Below are positions 33,601 through 44,189 of a stretch of 64,000 nt of DNA, in pieces. Positions within the stretch are counted from its first letter, which is position 1; each line of letters starts with the position of its first letter. A model generated the notes under the pieces. It did no database searches, was not told the origin of the DNA, and saw only the letters and a list, made by a program, of their open reading frames with translations. The position numbers and the translations under genes are program-made. This DNA is from Scilla litardierei (lineage: Eukaryota > Streptophyta > Magnoliopsida > Asparagales > Asparagaceae): positions 799,293,258 through 799,357,257 of the forward strand of contig CM061142.1 of the NCBI GenBank assembly GCA_030789695.1, in the 5' to 3' direction.

Positions 33601-34054
33601 CCCCCTAGCGATTTAATGACAGCGGCGGCAGGTTTGGCTCCTCGTAGGGTTCGCGACGACGGGGAGTTTGCCGACGGGTTGCGGGAAAAGCACAGATCCA
33701 ATAAAAATCACTTTTTCCAATAAAAAACTAATTTTTGTAGTAAAAATTTGATTTTTATTATTGAAATCAATGTTTTCATCATAAAATTTTGATTTTTATT
33801 GTTTAAAACATCGATTTTGGTCCAAGATTTAGTAGATCTAAACATATTCTACGGAAAAATTGGTTTAGATCAAGTTTTTGTGTGATTGCCTTTAGATCCA
33901 TCCTTCAGATCTAGCGACGTTCGATGAAGGATGCCCGAAAAAATCCGAGTCGTCTCGTGAAGTGTTGCATCATGGAAAAAATCATCGGAGCTTCCGCGGG
34001 CCGCCTCACTCTCACGAGCAGTCGCCTTTTCCATGAGCCGTCGTGCTGATAACG

Positions 34055-34093
34055 TGTTGTGAAGGGTTGAGGGCTACGAAACCCCTAGCCTCA

Positions 34094-34129
<36 letters not shown>

Positions 34130-34167
34130 TGTATGTATGTATGTATGCATGTATGTATGTATGTATG

Positions 34168-34201
<34 letters not shown>

Positions 34202-34278
34202 TGTATGTATATATATATATCTTATTGAATATAATGTGGGTGGTTACCTAATAGGCCCACTGGGGCCTATTCATAACA
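34055..34278 (-). repeat. Possible short 5' LTR of copia A
   Basis: The minus strand starts TGTTATGAATAGGCC (compare TGTTATAAGTGAC of the copia C LTR), has an ATATATATATGAGG box and ends CACAACA, next to CGTTATCAGCACGA, a sequence commonly placed like a primer site in plant copia elements. No partner LTR was found. Confidence 0.45.
34099..34220. repeat. (GTAT)n microsatellite
   Basis: About 28 ATGT/GTAT units with three single-unit interruptions, followed by an AT run. The Met-Tyr-Val-Cys ORFs through it are artefacts. Confidence 0.95.
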
Positions 34279-36984
34279 TAAAAATTGTGGGGTCTTGCTT
34301 AGTTTTTTTTCCAATTTTTCTGAACTAGCCCCATCGGCCCGAACCATCTGCTTCCACCACAGACCTCTAAAAAAATTCCATTTTAGGTTGTTATCCCTAG
34401 AAATTTCGCGGGGTGGGTCACATAATACGACAAGTATTATTGGGAATACAACCATGATTATAATTACATGATTATTAAAACATGCTGCATATTGCTTTAG
34501 AATTTTATATATGATTCATATCACATACTATCTTGCAAGTATTCTGGGAAAATTTATCTTATTTTCGTAAGTATTCGCTTAATAATTATGAGGATCCTAC
34601 GACCGCTCTGCCGTTAGTTACCTAACCTAACATTTTATGATATCACCCACGTGGTCCAATCAATTATTAAGCATACAAAATTGATTGAAATTAATATATC
34701 CTGTGAATCTGTGATGACTGTGATATGAGAATAAATGTGATGAAAATGTTTTTGAGCACAAATTTGCATGAATGTCTATATTGTGGTTTTGGATCGGCCT
34801 TTTAAGTACCACATTTATTTTTCCCGCACTTTTCTTTTCTTTTTTGAGGAAAATTGTAGTGAGTAATATTATATAATACCGAAGACCGTTGTTAATTTCC
34901 ATGGAGGCGGAGGCCACCCTTGACGAAGAAGAATTCTAATGGGACCTACAAGGTTTCCAAAGTTGTATTCTTTCTTTTTCATTTATGTAAAAGAGACTGT
35001 ATAATTTGGACTCTAGACATTATTTTTTGTGGTGACTGTCCGATCCACATAATTAGCCTATTTATTTTATAATTGCATCTGCATGATATAATTTACAGTT
35101 TTGTATCAATCCATGCAATTGTGCTTATAAATAATTATGTCTAATATCACATGAATTATTGTTTTCAAATTTTTGTATGATTATTATTGGTAATTGGACC
35201 TGAAGTTCAACTGAAATGTCAATACCCTTCTTCCCTTATAAACAAATAAATGAATGCAAAGGTATAAATGCTAAGGCATTATCACAATCTCCTAGACACA
35301 AGTCTTAAAAGATGAGAACCATCGCGGTAAATAGACCCTACAAGATCTATGGTCTACTTATAGACCAATATGGAAACCAAAAGATCGCTATATCACTACT
35401 AAATGATCTCACCTCACGGGGCATGATTCTTAAATCTAGCCATGAGCAATAATTCTGTCATGAAAATAAATAATAAGATCATGCCAAAAGTCATGACTTG
35501 ACAGAATAAGTGATAAACATATAATAATGAATGACAATCGCACCATTGCATTTGGCCCCTGAACCATGTTTCTTATTCTACAGCCGAACAGATAACAATT
35601 GGAAGAATACAAACATGGGGAGCTCACAACAAGCATCGGTCTCCTTAGCGAGTTCTAATGTATCTTCTTTCAGAAAAATTTGAAGATAAAAACAAAGGGA
35701 ACTCACTCTTTTGTATCTGTATCCTAAATAAGGCCATTGTTTCTTTTTTTCGAAAAAGTTATAAAAATGAAAAAATTGAAACATGTGGAGCACAAAAATA
35801 ACAAAGAACAACAAAAAAGGGGAAGGGAAACCAAAGTATGGCTCGATAAGAAATATCAATCGTTAACCAAGTCCAGTGAGGACTGGCAAGACATATATAG
35901 GTCAATAAGTATAATATGTCAAAAGAATTCCGCGATTTATGTAAAGCCAATGTAAAGACAATAGCTGATATAAATCTAGCTTTGTATACTTAGCTATTCT
36001 TCGAGCACATAAAATTTTTGAAAATAATAATTTGCTTGACTAGTTGCCAAAATATAATTGTCATGAGTATTTTTAGGTTGCAATTAAATACATATACTTC
36101 TATACACTGAAATTAATTGTATGCAAAGTTTTCCTTACATGCAATATGTTGATATAAAATGGTTATGTTCTGCATTGAAATAGTTTTTTGCAATGATTAC
36201 ACTTGCTACAAGTTTGACTTAATGAACTTGTTAAACAAATTGTGGATAATTAAACCATCCACATGATCACTCATGATGCATGGTATCAAAAGCATCACAC
36301 TTTAACGATGGTACTGAAGTAATATCTTGGGATGTCTACATTGAGGATCAAACAATGCAAGTATATAAACTCCTGAACAAAATGTGAAGACGCATAGTAC
36401 TATCAGGAAATATGGAAAAAGAAAAGTTTCAAGGATATTCTTCAATACAAAATCCATAGTGAAACTAACGAAAGAAATAAATACCAATATTCGTATATAA
36501 TGACTCACGAGAATTAATGGCGTGTAGACCATACTTGAGCTTTGAATGTACCTTCAAAAGGTCCATACCAAACCAAATTTGAAGAATGGAGCAAAAATGG
36601 AGCACACAAATGTGTCCAAACTCGTAAAAGTTTATACTTTGAAATGAGTGGCTTAGACACACGGGATCGGTGATGATGGACTCCAGTATATCCCAATCCC
36701 ATGAATATAATCTGAAGAACACGAATATTCTTTAGAAGGGTGAATCTCCATATCTCACATATGGAGCAAAAACCAATTATGAAAGTATCTCCATTAAAAA
36801 TAAAATAAATTAATAAGACCTTTTTCTTGAGAGTACTTGAGAGATATTAATCCATTCCATGTAAAGGGATGATAAAGTATCTTACCGTACTTATCCTCCT
36901 CTAAATGTTCATAAGTATGCCTAATATCCAACCACAGTCCAGTTTTTCTAAAGCTATTAGGACAAATTATCAAAAGTGAGGGCA
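34279..36984. other. Unassigned AT-rich region
   Basis: About 2.7 kb without a recognisable domain, LTR pair, or RNA gene. Only short ORFs occur, with AT-rich composition and no family resemblance. It may contain the 5' part of copia B in a decayed state. Confidence 0.4.
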
Positions 36985-38988
36985 CAATGGTTAAAACTTG
37001 GACATAAATAATAATTTGCAATTGAAATAAAAGTTAAACATCGTGAAGCATGTGTTCACACTCAAATCGGGTTGGAAAAGTCGATTATTAAAACGACTCC
37101 AATGGATTACACGTCCATTGATTCCAGTTGTTAGTGACTATATGATGACATGCAATCTTGCATGCTACTTCATAAATAAAACTCAGATCCTTCGGGAATC
37201 AAATTTATTCTTTGATGCAACTAACATACAGAACACCACCAAATATCTCTCATTTGAGGATTTTGGGTTTGCATTATAGACACCCACAACAATACAATGA
37301 ATAAAATGAGGACCTCAACGTCGTCTTGGAATCCATATAGGGTTTGATACACATTACATACCTTGCACCCCAAACGGTGGAGGTGTTAAAAGCACGTCTC
37401 GAATATTGTGCATAGATGTGGCCGCACTCCCAGTGCTAGGCTCAACCTGGTTGAAGCATGTAGCTCTATTGACAATTCAAAATAAATAAACAAAAATATA
37501 TGATCCAAAAATTAGGAAATGTGATAATGAGATCATGAAGATCCTTTACATTCAAGAAAACTGTTTAACAGTTATCAACATAGTTACTAACAACAAAAAT
37601 ATTTGTCAGATCACATATCCATGCTGCTAATAATCTAGTTATGATTGACATCCCTGAGAATTGATGCAATCTACTAGTAGCAGAAGTAGATGTTCCTCAA
37701 AGAGGTAGAACACCAGCCTCCAATGGTAAAATTCTCAGAAAGAGAAAAACATCTGGTGGCCTTAAGTCAATACTACCACAGGACAATGAGCTCATGTACA
37801 TACCCCACGCCTCTCAGAATCCAATGAAGATGAAAATTTAGGAGAAGTTGAAATGAAATTAAATGTTGTACGTAGTGGGGAGGTGTTGGACCAAAACAAC
37901 ACAATTATTAGCACTTGCATCGCAAAAGTGATTATAATCATATAATGCCGTTCACAATCTGTTGCTAAAATGCAAACGTATAGATTGGCCAAATGTGGAA
38001 CACGCCAATAAAAGCTGAGCTTCACTCGCTTATAAAACATGAAGTATTCGGACTTGAAGTCCAGACACCAAAATGTGTCAAACCTATGCGCATAATAAGT
38101 ATTGCATAAGTAAAAAATATAAGTACAAAATCATATGCTATAAGGTACAACTTATAGCTCAAGGATTTTTTCACTAAAACTTGTGAATAAACAAATTAAG
38201 ATGAGCATGACTTACTTATATATATGACGCATCAGATTCCATAGTTATAAATTGTGAATGGCTTACGATTTGACAAATGAAATTCTAGATATGCTTTTAT
38301 TGGATGTTGTGATAGTATACCTTAATGGATATCTTGATAAAGATAAATTTCACATTTCCTTAATGCCTGAATAGACTTTGGGACGTCTATTCTATTAAAG
38401 AAATAATAAAATATTGTACAACCAAGTGAATCCATATACAAACCAAGGATTCATACCATGGGTTGTCTTTGCATCTTTATAAAGAGTAAAGAACAGAATT
38501 CGAGATCATATTTGTAAACAACTTAAATCTCATCGGATCTCTTGAATAGAAAACTGAAATATTTGTTCAAGCCTGACTATCAAGTATGATATGAAAGACA
38601 TAGGCAGAATAAAGAGAAGTCATGGCTCACAGATTTATTATCTTAAAAGATAAAATCATGTTACATTAACTTCATACACCTAGAGTGTGTTGAAGAATTA
38701 ATACAATGACCATTGTCATCCAATAAGTACACTTATAGTAGTACACTCATTATATTACATACATACCCCTTCTGCTAGTTGGAAAAGCAAGATGATATTT
38801 TAGGTTCTGAAGTCCCTTATCTAAGTGCAATCAGAGCATCTCTGACTAACTGCACATGTCCCGATATAGCAATCGCAGTAAATTCACTAGCCAGATACAG
38901 TGCAGCACCCACACAACGTCACTGGTTCGGAGTTAAGCATTTTCTGTACTACCTCCAAGGGTCGATAGATTTGGGCTTATACATATAA
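36985..38988 (+). pseudogene. Copia B pol remnant (integrase to RNase H)
   Basis: In order on the plus strand: an integrase block (37060-37110, GLEKSIIKRLQWITRPL), a region equivalent to the basic GRP..RKRK segment of copia C (37690-37750), the start of reverse transcriptase (about 38100-38180, KVQLIAQGFF) and a final open piece 38779-38988 with EVPYLSAIRASLTNCTCPDI and ARYSAAPTQRHW, typical of copia just after reverse transcriptase. Stops and shifts are dense, so this copy is old. Confidence 0.72.
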
Positions 38989-39440
38989 AGAATTATCCTC
39001 CATTCTTATGCATATGCAGGTTACAGGTCCAACCCCCATAACGAGAAGTTACAAATTGGGTACCAACAGTGGGACGCCCATCTACTATAAATCCGCAAAG
39101 CTAACTTTGAAGGTAGTATTACCATATCATTCCGAGATCCTCACCATTGCAGAAACAAACCAAGGGTGTGTTTGGGTGCACTAGTGGTACATCACATCCC
39201 AGTGGCGACAGGAACTAAGGCTGGTGATTTAGAGCTAACCACATAGTCTGAAGACCAAGCCGCATGCTTACCCCAACTTTGAGGAGACCACATCAGAGGC
39301 GACGAAACAAAGCCACACAAATCTAGAGTTTTGGATTCAGCGAGTGCTTAATGATGTTGATATTTGTAATTTGTATATACTTTCGGAATGGTGTAAATAG
39401 GAGTGATGAAAACAAATAAGAGATCTGAAAGCCTAAGGGT
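38989..39440 (+). other. Unassigned stretch after copia B pol
   Basis: No frame is readable. 39030-39100 (CCCCATAACGAGAAG, GTGGGACGCCCATC) has the look of inserted foreign sequence, but I cannot name it. RNase H would be expected here. Confidence 0.35.
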
Positions 39441-39857
39441 TTGCACAGATCAGGGGGGAGGTAAATGGGAATTATACTCTTTTTCCTTAGCTATGTTTTT
39501 ATCATATATGATTTTCCATAGCCAAATGTTTTAACGAGGCAAATCCCGTTAACTCAAAATTCTGAAGTATTCACCCCTTTGTGATACTCATATGATGCTC
39601 AGAATCCCGAAGTATTCTTAAGCAGAGTTCACACTTAAGGTAGGACAAGGGGAATGTTATTAATTATCTTGTATAGATAAGGAATGTGTATCATTGAAAG
39701 ATCGTATTATAGACAAGGAATGTATGAACTCTTCCTATTCGCTATAAATAAAGGCTGGTTGCCTCCTCAAAAAACACATTCACAACCATTTTAGAGTTTT
39801 TTGGCTTATGGGAATTTTTGGTATTTCAGAATGTACGCAAATCAAAACCTTAAATAA
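39441..39857 (+). repeat. Copia B 3' UTR and LTR start
   Basis: GATCAGGGGGGAGG is followed by the copia signature ATACTCTTTTTCCTTAGC and AACGAGGCA (39445-39545). A second tract ACAAGGGGAA precedes TGTTATTAATTATC at 39654, the likely LTR start, with TATA at about 39743-39750 (CTATAAATAAAGG). The LTR is interrupted by, or joins, sequence next to the MULE-like element at 39867. Confidence 0.55.
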
Positions 39858-39866
39858 TAATATTTG

Positions 39867-40573
39867 GGGTTTTTTCGCATATCTTTCCATTAAATCTTGC
39901 ATATTTTGATATCGATCCCTTAATAATTCGTATCTGCTCTCAAGTCACTTAAATTTTAAATTTTAAACCTTAATAGTCCCTCACTCTAACTTTCTGTTAA
40001 AATCTAACGGAATGGAAATATTCTGTTAGGGTTAGGATTAATTTTCATTGTTGGGGGGTCTGGGTTTCCTGGGGGGAGGCGGCTGTGCCTCCTCCTCTCC
40101 CTCGCGTCTGAGGAGGAGCGGTGAAACCCGGGGGGACGAGGCGGAGGGGAAGGGGGAGGAGGCGCCTCCTCCTCCCCCTGGGTTTTCGGGCGGGGGGGGG
40201 GGGGGAGAGGAGGAGGCGCCGCCTCCCCCCTCCTCGTCTGATAGGGGTGAGGAGGCGCCGCCCCCCTGGGTTTCCAGGGGAGGAGGAGGCGCCTCCTCCC
40301 CGATGTTTTCGGGTGGGGGTAGGTGGGGTGGGGGTGGTTAATGGTTAATTTGAGGGGTTTAATGCTTAATTAACGTTAATATCTTAATTAGTTAACTATA
40401 ATCATTATCTAATCGTTAATTAATATAATTTCAGCTAAATTTTTAACAGAAAACGGGATGGATGGACTATTAAGGTTAACATTTAATATATGAGGGACTT
40501 CATAGCAACTACGAATTTTTAAGGGATGGATATCAAAATATGCAAGATTTATGGGACAAATATGCAAAAAACC
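39867..40573. mobile_element. MULE-like non-autonomous DNA transposon, TSD TAATATTTG
   Basis: 707 bp with long terminal inverted repeats of about 170 bp: the left end GGGTTTTTTCGCATAT pairs with the inverted right end GGTTTTTTGCATAT, and the TIRs continue through CTTGCATATTTTGATATC and TTCTGTTAAAA. It is flanked by a 9-bp duplication TAATATTTG (39858-39866 and 40574-40582), the size made by Mutator-like transposases. No transposase is encoded. The middle is a GC-rich block built on GGCGCC palindromes. Confidence 0.85.
40060..40330. repeat. GGCGCC palindrome block inside the MULE-like element
   Basis: Four units of GAGGAGGCGCC(T/G)CCTCC type near 40156-40180, 40209-40230, 40248-40266 and 40280-40302. 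The ORFs crossing it are Pro/Gly/Arg low complexity and are not annotated as genes. Confidence 0.75.
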
Positions 40574-40582
40574 TAATATTTG

Positions 40583-40747
40583 TTTTGAGAAAGAGCAACC
40601 ATGGCAATAGGCCATGGGATTCTTTTATTCATTCATAGTATAGGAGGTTACACCTAGTAGCCCAAGGGTTCACCCCACTACATGGTAGTGGGGTGTTATG
40701 GTGGATAATGAGGGATGTGAGACCATAAGTCTCCGTCACTTATAACA
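40583..40747 (-). repeat. Copia C 3' LTR (partial)
   Basis: Minus strand starts TGTTATAAGTGACGG directly after the purine tract GATGGATAAGGGGGAG. It contains GAATAAAAGAATCCC as a TATA-like box. It stops at the MULE-like insertion. Confidence 0.75.
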
Positions 40748-40862
40748 CTCCCCCTTATCCATCCATTACCTTGGACTTAGCATATGAATGCTTCAGGATT
40801 CATGATCCTAATGGGGTGGATGCTTCTGGATCTAGAGTAAACATGTTTGCCTCGTTAAAACC

Positions 40863-41243
40863 TTAGCTGTGGAAAACCCAGTGGGAAAACCCAACAGTTG
40901 TAAGGAAAAAGAGTACAACCCACAAGTTACTCCCCCTGATCCGTACAAGCTTCAGTCTTGTAGGTCTCTCAGCTGTCTCATCCCCATTCCATTTTACAAG
41001 CTTTACAAAAGTACATTTAGGTAGAGCCTTAGTGAATAAATCAGCTAAACTATTACAAGGCTGAATCTGCTGTACTTCGACTTGCTTCTCCTCTTGTAGG
41101 TCGTGCGTCCAGAAGAACTTAGGAGATATGTGCTTCGTCTTGTCGCCCTTGATGAAACCAGTCTTTAATTGAGCTATGCAGACTGCATTGTCATTAAATA
41201 TCGTGGTTGACTCAAGGTCGCTAGTCTTCAGGCTGGTAGTCAC
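40863..41243 (-). pseudogene. Copia C RNase H
   Basis: A frame of 126 codons with the copia RNase H signature: FNDNAVCIAQ, GDKTKHISPKFF and NSLADLFTKALP. It runs to a natural stop at 40863, the end of pol. The upstream part of the domain (41244-41700) is homologous but frame-broken. Confidence 0.85.
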
Positions 41244-41699
41244 TAAGATATGATGAATGACTGAACGAAGTCATACACATTCTTTGCTCGCTTCATGGAT
41301 CACAAGGAGCTCGAAATGGTTGGAAGAGATTGCTGTAGTGGTTTGCTTCACAGATTTCCAGGAGATGGTTGTACCACCGTAGGTGAACACAAAAACAGTT
41401 TATGATTTCTCGGTGTGAGGATCAGACCTGTAACCTATATCTATATAACCAATTAAAGTGGGAGATCCACCTTTAGGGAAATATAATCTGAGGTCAATTG
41501 ACCCTTAAAGGTAGCGCAGAAGTTGCTTAACTCCGTTCCACTGGTGCTTTGTGGGCGATGCACTATATCTGGCTAGAAGAGTCACTGAGAACGCTATATC
41601 TAGACGCGTACAGTTAGCCAGATATAAAAGTGCTCCAATGGCACTAAGGTAAGGTACTTCAGGACCTAACATTTCCTACCCCTCTTTCAGCGGACAGAA

Positions 41700-42400
41700 G
41701 GGGTCCCTTAAGTACATCCAAGGATCTAACAACCATTGGTGTACTTAGAGGATGACATTTATCCATTAAGAAATTTTTCAGTAATTTCCTTGTATATGTG
41801 GATTGGTCTAACATGATACCATCACGTAGGTGTTAGATTTGTAAGCCAAGACAATACTTTCTTTTGCCTAGGTCTTTCATTTCAAAAGTATTTTTAGGCT
41901 TGCAGATATCTCGGTGATCTCTGCAGGAGATCCAATGAGATTTAAGTCGTCCACATAAACGGTGACTATAACAAATCTTGTTCTCGATTTTTTAATATAG
42001 ATACATGGACAGACTTCATTATTGATGAAACCTTGCTGCGCAAGGAAATCACTCGGTCTGTTATACCATATTTTACCCGATTGTTTAAGACCACATAAAT
42101 CTTTGAAGCCTTACAGAGTAGACGTCCCGAGGTCTCTCTGCTATCTCTGGAGGTAATTTATATCCGTCAGGGAGTTTCATATAGATATCTTTATCTATAT
42201 CGCCATATAGATATGCAGTCATAACGTCCATGAGTTGTATTTCTTGGCTTTCTAGAGATGATATGCTTAATAACAATCGGAACGTGATTGCATCCATAAC
42301 AGGGGAATATGTTTGTTCATAATCTATCCCCGGTCGTTGGGAAAATGCATGTGCTACAAGCTGTTCTTTGTAGCGTATGATCATGTTATTTTCATTTCTG
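41700..42400 (-). pseudogene. Copia C reverse transcriptase (broken)
   Basis: The frame 42085-42384 shows VAHAFSQRPGIDYEQTYSPVMDAITF and MDVMTAYLYGDIDKDIYMKLPDG in order, the copia reverse transcriptase N-terminal half. The catalytic box YVDD is in another frame (near 41955-41970, TVYVDDLNLI). A frameshift near 42095 and later stops break the protein. Confidence 0.85.
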
Positions 42401-43157
42401 TTTCTGATAAAAACCTACTTATAACCCATAGGTTTTACACCTTCAGGTGTTTGGACTACTGGTCCAAAAACTTCGTGTTTCAAGAGTGAGTCTAGCTCTA
42501 CTCCTATTGCCTCGTTCTACTTTGGCTATTCATCTCTGCGTTTACATTCCGCAAGAGATCGTGGTTCGATGTCATCATCGTATTCAACTATATGCATGGC
42601 AATATTGAATGCAAACTCGTCGTCAACGACAGTGCTTATCCTATCCAGTACCTTCCCAGTACGTACAAAATTTAATGATGTTTCTCCTATAGTTTCCTCT
42701 TCAGGGGAATGTAGAATGGGAGAGGTAGCTGGTCTGAGCTCAACATCCTGTGTAGGTTCATCTTTATTTCTCCAGGATTTTTTCTTTTTCGAGGAGCGAT
42801 GTCCTTCGAACCTGGTGGGCGTCCTCTCTTCAATTGAGATACAGCCGATTCTGCTGCCGGTGGATTGCATCCATCTTTGGGGATGTCAATCCTAGCTGGC
42901 GTATTGGCTGCATGGACTTGTGATCTGACAATCTTCTGGTTGTCAGTAAAATTATCCGGTAGTAAATGTACTGTATTCTGAAGATGAAGGATCTTCAGGA
43001 TCTCATCTTCACATTGACTAGTATGCGGATCATAATCAGACAAAGTCTTTGTGTCCCAAAAAATGGTCTCAGAAGCTTTTGGCTTCTTAGACTGTATGCC
43101 TAGTTTTGGAAAAACATTTTCATCAAACTCACAGTCATCAAGACGTGCCTTAAATAC
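42401..43157 (-). pseudogene. Copia C region between integrase and reverse transcriptase
   Basis: Frames 42687-43043 and 42526-42870 cover the variable linker region of copia pol, with a basic segment KRGRPPGSKD..PRKRK also recognisable in copia B (37690-37750) and copia A. The frame shifts near 42750. Integrase and gag are not present because the element is interrupted at 43157. Confidence 0.7.
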
Positions 43158-44189
43158 TGTTGAGTATTAGTGTTTCATACCAATGTTATTTTGATGATGA
43201 TCACAATATTATGTTGTTGCTAATGACTCTCTTGTTTTAGTCTCATTGTTACTTTTCAAGAATATCATTTTTAGAGACTAAACACTTGGTGTAAGGATGG
43301 ACATCAAGAGGAACTATGCCAAATCTTGGACTCAAGGGGTGCCAAAGCTTGGGGATGATGGGGAGCATCAAGGCATCAAGATTGAAGCCATAGACTCTAA
43401 AGAAAGCATTGTAATCCATGTAATTTCAGTTATTGCTTTCTCTCTTTTTTGAGTCTAGATTTGATGTAATGCCTTGATAGATGGTCTACTCATTCATGCA
43501 TATGCATTTAACCATCTTAGTGAGCCTTAGGATTATCATAGAATCCAACCCAATAGGCTCATCTTGACCAAAGACTCATTTGGAGTCTCTGGCTCTCCTA
43601 CAGGCACCTGATGAAGGTTTTACAGTCGACTGGGTGATTTTCAGTCGCCTGTCGAGCCTTCTACAGTCGACTGTGGTGTGCTCAAGTCATCATTTGATTG
43701 ACTCATACTTGAGTTTTTGAAACAGTCAACTGACGGTGCTTTTACAGTCGCATGTCTTCCAACATTCGCCTGTGATCTGTTCATCAGTCGACTGTACGTA
43801 CCTTGCATTGTCTGGGCTTCATCCCAGTTTATTAGTCAGTCGTCTGGTTCAGTATTTACATTCGCCTGTATATTGTCCATCAGTCGCATGTCTGCAAACA
43901 GTGTGAAAGAGTGCATCTCTCTGTTTTATTTCATCCCCTGCAACAGTCGCCTGCTGAAGGTTTTACTGGCCCTTGTCCTGTTTCGGCTGTATCGACTTTA
44001 TCTGTCGACTTTCATGGCTCAGATTATAGCCGTTGTGAATTATTTAGCTGTTGGACAGTCGACTGTCATTTGTTCATCAGTCGACTGTCAGTGACGTTTT
44101 TGCCCAAAATCTAGCCGTTGCAGGCTTGCAACCTTTTGTTTTGGCTTTTTTTTGGCTTTTGAGAGTTCATATATGGCTCCTATATATAT
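43158..44189 (+). repeat. Copia LTR, U3 part only
   Basis: It starts TGTTGAGTATT like the solo LTR at 26024 and contains TTTTGATGATGATCACAATATT. It has a GTCGAC array (43603-44090) and a TATA box TATATATA (44181-44188). Copia-LTR sequence stops just after the TATA box, where gag-like sequence of element E begins. R and U5 are absent. Confidence 0.7.
43603..44090. promoter_or_regulatory. GTCGAC palindrome array in copia LTR U3
   Basis: Cores at 43603/43625/43644/43666 and 43725/43747/43765/43787, then 43839/43861/43883, 43946/43968 and 44058/44080. The first two groups have offsets 0/22/41/63 and 0/22/40/62. Confidence 0.75.

Larger units (their letters stand above)
25767..34278 (-). mobile_element. 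Copia A: degraded Ty1/copia element (minus)
   Basis: Colinear with copia C (40748-43157) at the DNA level, with matching blocks at 27846-27900, 28040-28120, 28370-28440, 28730-28800, 29270-29330, 29650-29690 and 31250-31320. It carries a solo copia LTR (26024-27840) and a gypsy-LTR-like insert (about 29690-30567). The 3' LTR is missing; a short 5' LTR with a primer-site-like sequence is suggested at the right end. Coding capacity is lost throughout. Confidence 0.75.
40583..43157 (-). mobile_element. Copia C: Ty1/copia element, 3' half (minus)
   Basis: On the minus strand it contains part of the pre-reverse-transcriptase pol region, reverse transcriptase, RNase H, 3' UTR, polypurine tract (40748-40757, TAAGGGGGAG) and the start of the 3' LTR (TGTTATAAGTGAC from 40747 leftward). 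The LTR is interrupted by the MULE-like element. At the right it is broken at 43157/43158 by a copia LTR. It is the best preserved of the three related copies A, B and C. Confidence 0.85.

Noticed and set aside
33105..33723. Overlapping ORFs of 95 and 118 codons in the GC-rich block
   Set aside because: They are produced by the hairpin array; translations are low-complexity Pro/Gly and match no family, and several frames are open at once.
34043..34328. ORFs rich in Met-Tyr-Val-Cys
   Set aside because: Microsatellite (GTAT)n translated; not a protein.
40048..40348. Pro/Gly-rich ORFs of 97 and 75 codons
   Set aside because: They cross the GGCGCC palindrome block of the MULE-like element and show no transposase or other domain.
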